From positions 1 through 16,857 of the forward strand of contig JABWAJ010000050.1 in the NCBI GenBank assembly GCA_013361075.1: a stretch of DNA of 16,857 nt, in the 5' to 3' direction. A model generated the notes under the pieces. The model was not told the origin of the DNA. It worked only from the letters and a program-made list of their open reading frames with translations, and ran no database searches. A program made the translations under genes and the position numbers. The stretch is from Saprospiraceae bacterium (lineage in GTDB: Bacteria; Bacteroidota; Bacteroidia; Chitinophagales; Saprospiraceae). Positions 14,697 through 16,857 of this stretch are shown piece after piece (positions within the stretch are counted from its first letter, which is position 1; each line of letters opens with the position of its first letter).

Positions 14697-16857
14697 CTAT
14701 TTGATGCACAAAACTTTAAAAATCGAGCTGCTCGCCCCGGTTCTTATCTCCACGGTATAAATTCCGGAGCTTTCTGTTGCTAAACTGAACTGCAGTTTCA
14801 AATCCAGTTCTTCAGGATCGAACTTAAGTTCCTGCAACACGCGTCCAAAAACGTCTCGTACCGTGATTTCCACTCCGGTTGTCTGTTCCTCGCGGATTCG
14901 GGCAAGTCCATGCTTGTAAAATTCGACCATCACTTCCCCATTGGTAGGATTTGGATACAAATCCCTTACCAGTGCTGAGTTTGGGCCCTCTCCTTCATCA
15001 ACAGCAAGCGCCGAGATCAGGCAGTTGTGGGTACAAGTAGCGCCACCGCTGGCTTTAGTAGTAAGGTTGACGCCGTTTTTCTTGATAATGAGGGTATTGG
15101 CCCCTCCTACTGTTGGCGTTTCAAAAAACATATCCGTCCCGGCTTTCGTGAGTACCGTTCCTGTAATGCTGGTACCGTACAATTGCCAGTTGACCAAAAT
15201 GTCCTCCGCATAAGTGCTCCGCAACCTCCAGCGCCTGGTTTTGGCCGGATTGGCAGAACAAATAGAGGTCAACAGGAACGAATAGCCACTGCATGATGAA
15301 CCCGTATGCAGTACCGAAGCAGTCGGAACCCCTTCTACTACCAGATAAACCCGGTTATCGCCAGGAATGACGTTGGTGGAAAAGCGAATGCTTCCATACG
15401 CAGGTATTGTCGCCCGGCCGGCCTGAGTGCTCCCAGCCAGATACCAACTCACTTTAACCTCCGTTGCGTAGGGATTATTGATTTTCCAGCCCCGGATCGT
15501 TGCAGGAGTATGCGTACATTCCGGGGTGAGGGCTACGTTTGCCAGGCCGGACGGGGGTGTTATGTGCCCACACCCTGCACTGCTTGCCAAGGTTGTTCTG
15601 AATCCGGATTCACCACTTACCTGCCACTGAATTTCATTCGCTGCAATGCTTGTAACAAAGAAACGGGTATCCTGGGCAGGGACAACGACTACCCCGCTTT
15701 CGCCAGTTCCGGCAGCGTTCCAACTCACAGAGATGGGGGTAAGATATGGATTGATGATTTGCCACCATTTCTGACTGGAAGATTCATTACAGGTATTGTT
15801 CAGCACGACATCACTGAAATCAACCGGTGCTGCACATACGGTGGTATTGGCCGGTATTGATTGCCGGAGCGCTCCGAAAGCATAAACCAGCAAAATGTCC
15901 GAACTGCCTGCAACCGTACTTTCAAATACAACACTGCTGTTGGGCAACAGACGCAAGTAACCCCGATTTGCGGAAGCACCTGATATTTCCCAGTTAATAT
16001 CCAGCGTTTGAAAATACCCATTGGTTATTTTCCAGCGATTTTTGGTTGGGGTGCTGTTGAGGCGGCAGAGTGCTGCAACCGACAGTTGAATCGCCTCGCA
16101 GTCAGGAACGCAGTTGATCACCTGGATATTGATTTCATCAAAAGCGACAACTTCTCCCTGTGCATTCTTCAGGCTCAGTTGGTAAAGGCCCGCTTCATCC
16201 ACCAACAGGCTTTGGGTGGTCGCACCTGTTGACCATTCGTAGGTATATCCAGGGAAGGCGCCCGGATCGAGCAAATGTATCTGGTTTTTACAAATGGTCA
16301 GGTCCGGTCCCAGGTTGATCACGATGCCTGCATCAGGCCTTGTTATGGCTATGGTATCTGTATAGGAACAACCAAAATCGTTCGTCACCGTTAATTGATA
16401 AACGCCTTCCATGCTGACCTCAATGGTCGGCGTAATTTGCCCGGATGACCAGCTATACTGCCATGCAACCGGGAAGCCTGTAACTCCGATGACAACCGAA
16501 TTGCCAACGGGTAACTCAATGTCCGGTCCTAAATCAAATGACGGGTTTTGCACGATCGTAAGGATTATCTGATCGCTGGATGCCGGGCAGGGGCCGGGCG
16601 GGTCTTCTGTTATCAGGGTCAACACAATGCTTCCTGCAGCGATATCGGCATTTGAAGGCGAATAGGTTGTTGAAGCCGAGCCCGGATTACTGAAAACACC
16701 GGTGCCACTGCTCGTCCAGTAGCCTGTAGTGGCTGCTCCCCGCAAGATGCCTGTCAGGGTGACGTCATCGCCTGCGCAGATCGTCTTATCAGATCCAGCC
16801 TCAGCTATTGCCACCGGGTTAATGACAATGACGACTTCATCACTGACAGATGCACAG
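14697..16857 (-). CDS. Partial surface adhesin-like protein: Ig-like domains, four repeat modules, T9SS signal (N-terminus outside window)
   Basis: The visible 719 residues are the C-terminal part; the frame stays open to the window edge, so the true start lies beyond 16857. Numbered from the edge, residues ~15-104, ~104-172 and ~176-247 are Ig/PKD-like domains of the kind common in Bacteroidetes surface proteins (AGSDKTICAGDDVTLTG; LGPDLTICKNQIHLLDPG; YEWSTGATTQSLLV). Four tandem ~90-residue modules follow (~252-608), each bounded by Cys (opening Cys264, 356, 447, 533; closing Cys341, 429, 522, 608) and carrying an [RW]-W-[KQR]-[IL]-x-x-x-Y motif followed by a beta-strand with SW or NW. A type A T9SS sorting domain ends the protein (LYPNPTNGE at 633-641, SGIYTVEI at 697-704). 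Probably exported and attached at the cell surface; adhesion is inferred from architecture, and no enzyme motif is visible. Confidence 0.88.
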   Translation of the reverse strand, partial: CASVSDEVVIVINPVAIAEAGSDKTICAGDDVTLTGILRGAATTGYWTSSGTGVFSNPGSASTTYSPSNADIAAGSIVLTLITEDPPGPCPASSDQIILTIVQNPSFDLGPDIELPVGNSVVIGVTGFPVAWQYSWSSGQITPTIEVSMEGVYQLTVTNDFGCSYTDTIAITRPDAGIVINLGPDLTICKNQIHLLDPGAFPGYTYEWSTGATTQSLLVDEAGLYQLSLKNAQGEVVAFDEINIQVINCVPDCEAIQLSVAALCRLNSTPTKNRWKITNGYFQTLDINWEISGASANRGYLRLLPNSSVVFESTVAGSSDILLVYAFGALRQSIPANTTVCAAPVDFSDVVLNNTCNESSSQKWWQIINPYLTPISVSWNAAGTGESGVVVVPAQDTRFFVTSIAANEIQWQVSGESGFRTTLASSAGCGHITPPSGLANVALTPECTHTPATIRGWKINNPYATEVKVSWYLAGSTQAGRATIPAYGSIRFSTNVIPGDNRVYLVVEGVPTASVLHTGSSCSGYSFLLTSICSANPAKTRRWRLRSTYAEDILVNWQLYGTSITGTVLTKAGTDMFFETPTVGGANTLIIKKNGVNLTTKASGGATCTHNCLISALAVDEGEGPNSALVRDLYPNPTNGEVMVEFYKHGLARIREEQTTGVEITVRDVFGRVLQELKFDPEELDLKLQFSLATESSGIYTVEIRTGASSSIFKVLCIK
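15033..16067 (-). repeat. Four tandem ~90-residue Cys-bounded modules within the adhesin
   Basis: The four units begin at Cys codons near 16067, 15791, 15518 and 15260 (steps of 92, 91 and 86 residues). Shared anchors are RWKITNGY, WWQIINPY, GWKINNPY and RWRLRSTY, then DINW, SVSW, KVSW and LVNW, and a final Cys. Identity between units is low at DNA level, so they are old duplications, not a recent slippage array. I cannot match the module to a named domain. Confidence 0.8.

Noticed and set aside
16812..16814. GTG at 16814 as the start of the adhesin gene
   Set aside because: The frame stays open upstream to the window edge and encodes residues (VIVINPV) that belong to the preceding strand of the Ig-like domain, so the gene continues beyond the window.

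Overview
The window looks like a chromosomal segment from a member of the phylum Bacteroidota, most likely a Saprospiria-type bacterium. The grounds are a tandem pair of OmpH/Skp genes followed by murI, promoter elements of the Bacteroidetes TAnnTTTG type, signal peptides ending in a Q-A-Q-like tail, and C-terminal type IX secretion (T9SS) sorting domains with a YPNPT motif. The lineage is inferred from these traits; no marker gene fixes it. LEFT HALF (1-5398, all + strand): a non-coding stretch with a duplicated ~85 bp repeat leads into two periplasmic OmpH/Skp-like chaperones, glutamate racemase (murI), a 475-residue cytosolic protein I cannot name, the lysine/diaminopimelate enzyme DapD and peptidyl-tRNA hydrolase (pth). 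This is a compact housekeeping block concerned with envelope and peptidoglycan precursor supply (D-glutamate from MurI, meso-diaminopimelate from DapD), outer-membrane protein folding and translation recycling. CENTRE (5399-5778): the housekeeping block and the next block converge here. The gap holds two arrays of 7-bp units facing each other, one GTTGNNY-like and one AACNNNC, that is, the same heptad family in inverted orientation. The repeat at the left edge of the window contains heptads of the same type. RIGHT HALF (5779-16857, all - strand): five consecutive genes for exported proteins. In order of transcription (right to left) they are a partial surface adhesin with Ig-like domains, four ~90-residue repeat modules and a T9SS signal; a very large T9SS substrate that fuses an uncharacterised ~600-residue module, a lipase-like alpha/beta-hydrolase (GHSLG) and a DNA/RNA non-specific endonuclease (DRGH); a stand-alone secreted paralogue of that ~600-residue module; a secreted aspartyl protease with two DTGA motifs; and a secreted protein made of three starch/glycogen-binding-like modules. 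The last two are 3 bp apart and surely co-transcribed. The most notable item is the lipase-nuclease fusion together with its unfused N-terminal paralogue directly downstream. Together they could be an exported membrane-plus-nucleic-acid degrading system for scavenging or attacking other cells, but that role is inference from domain content.
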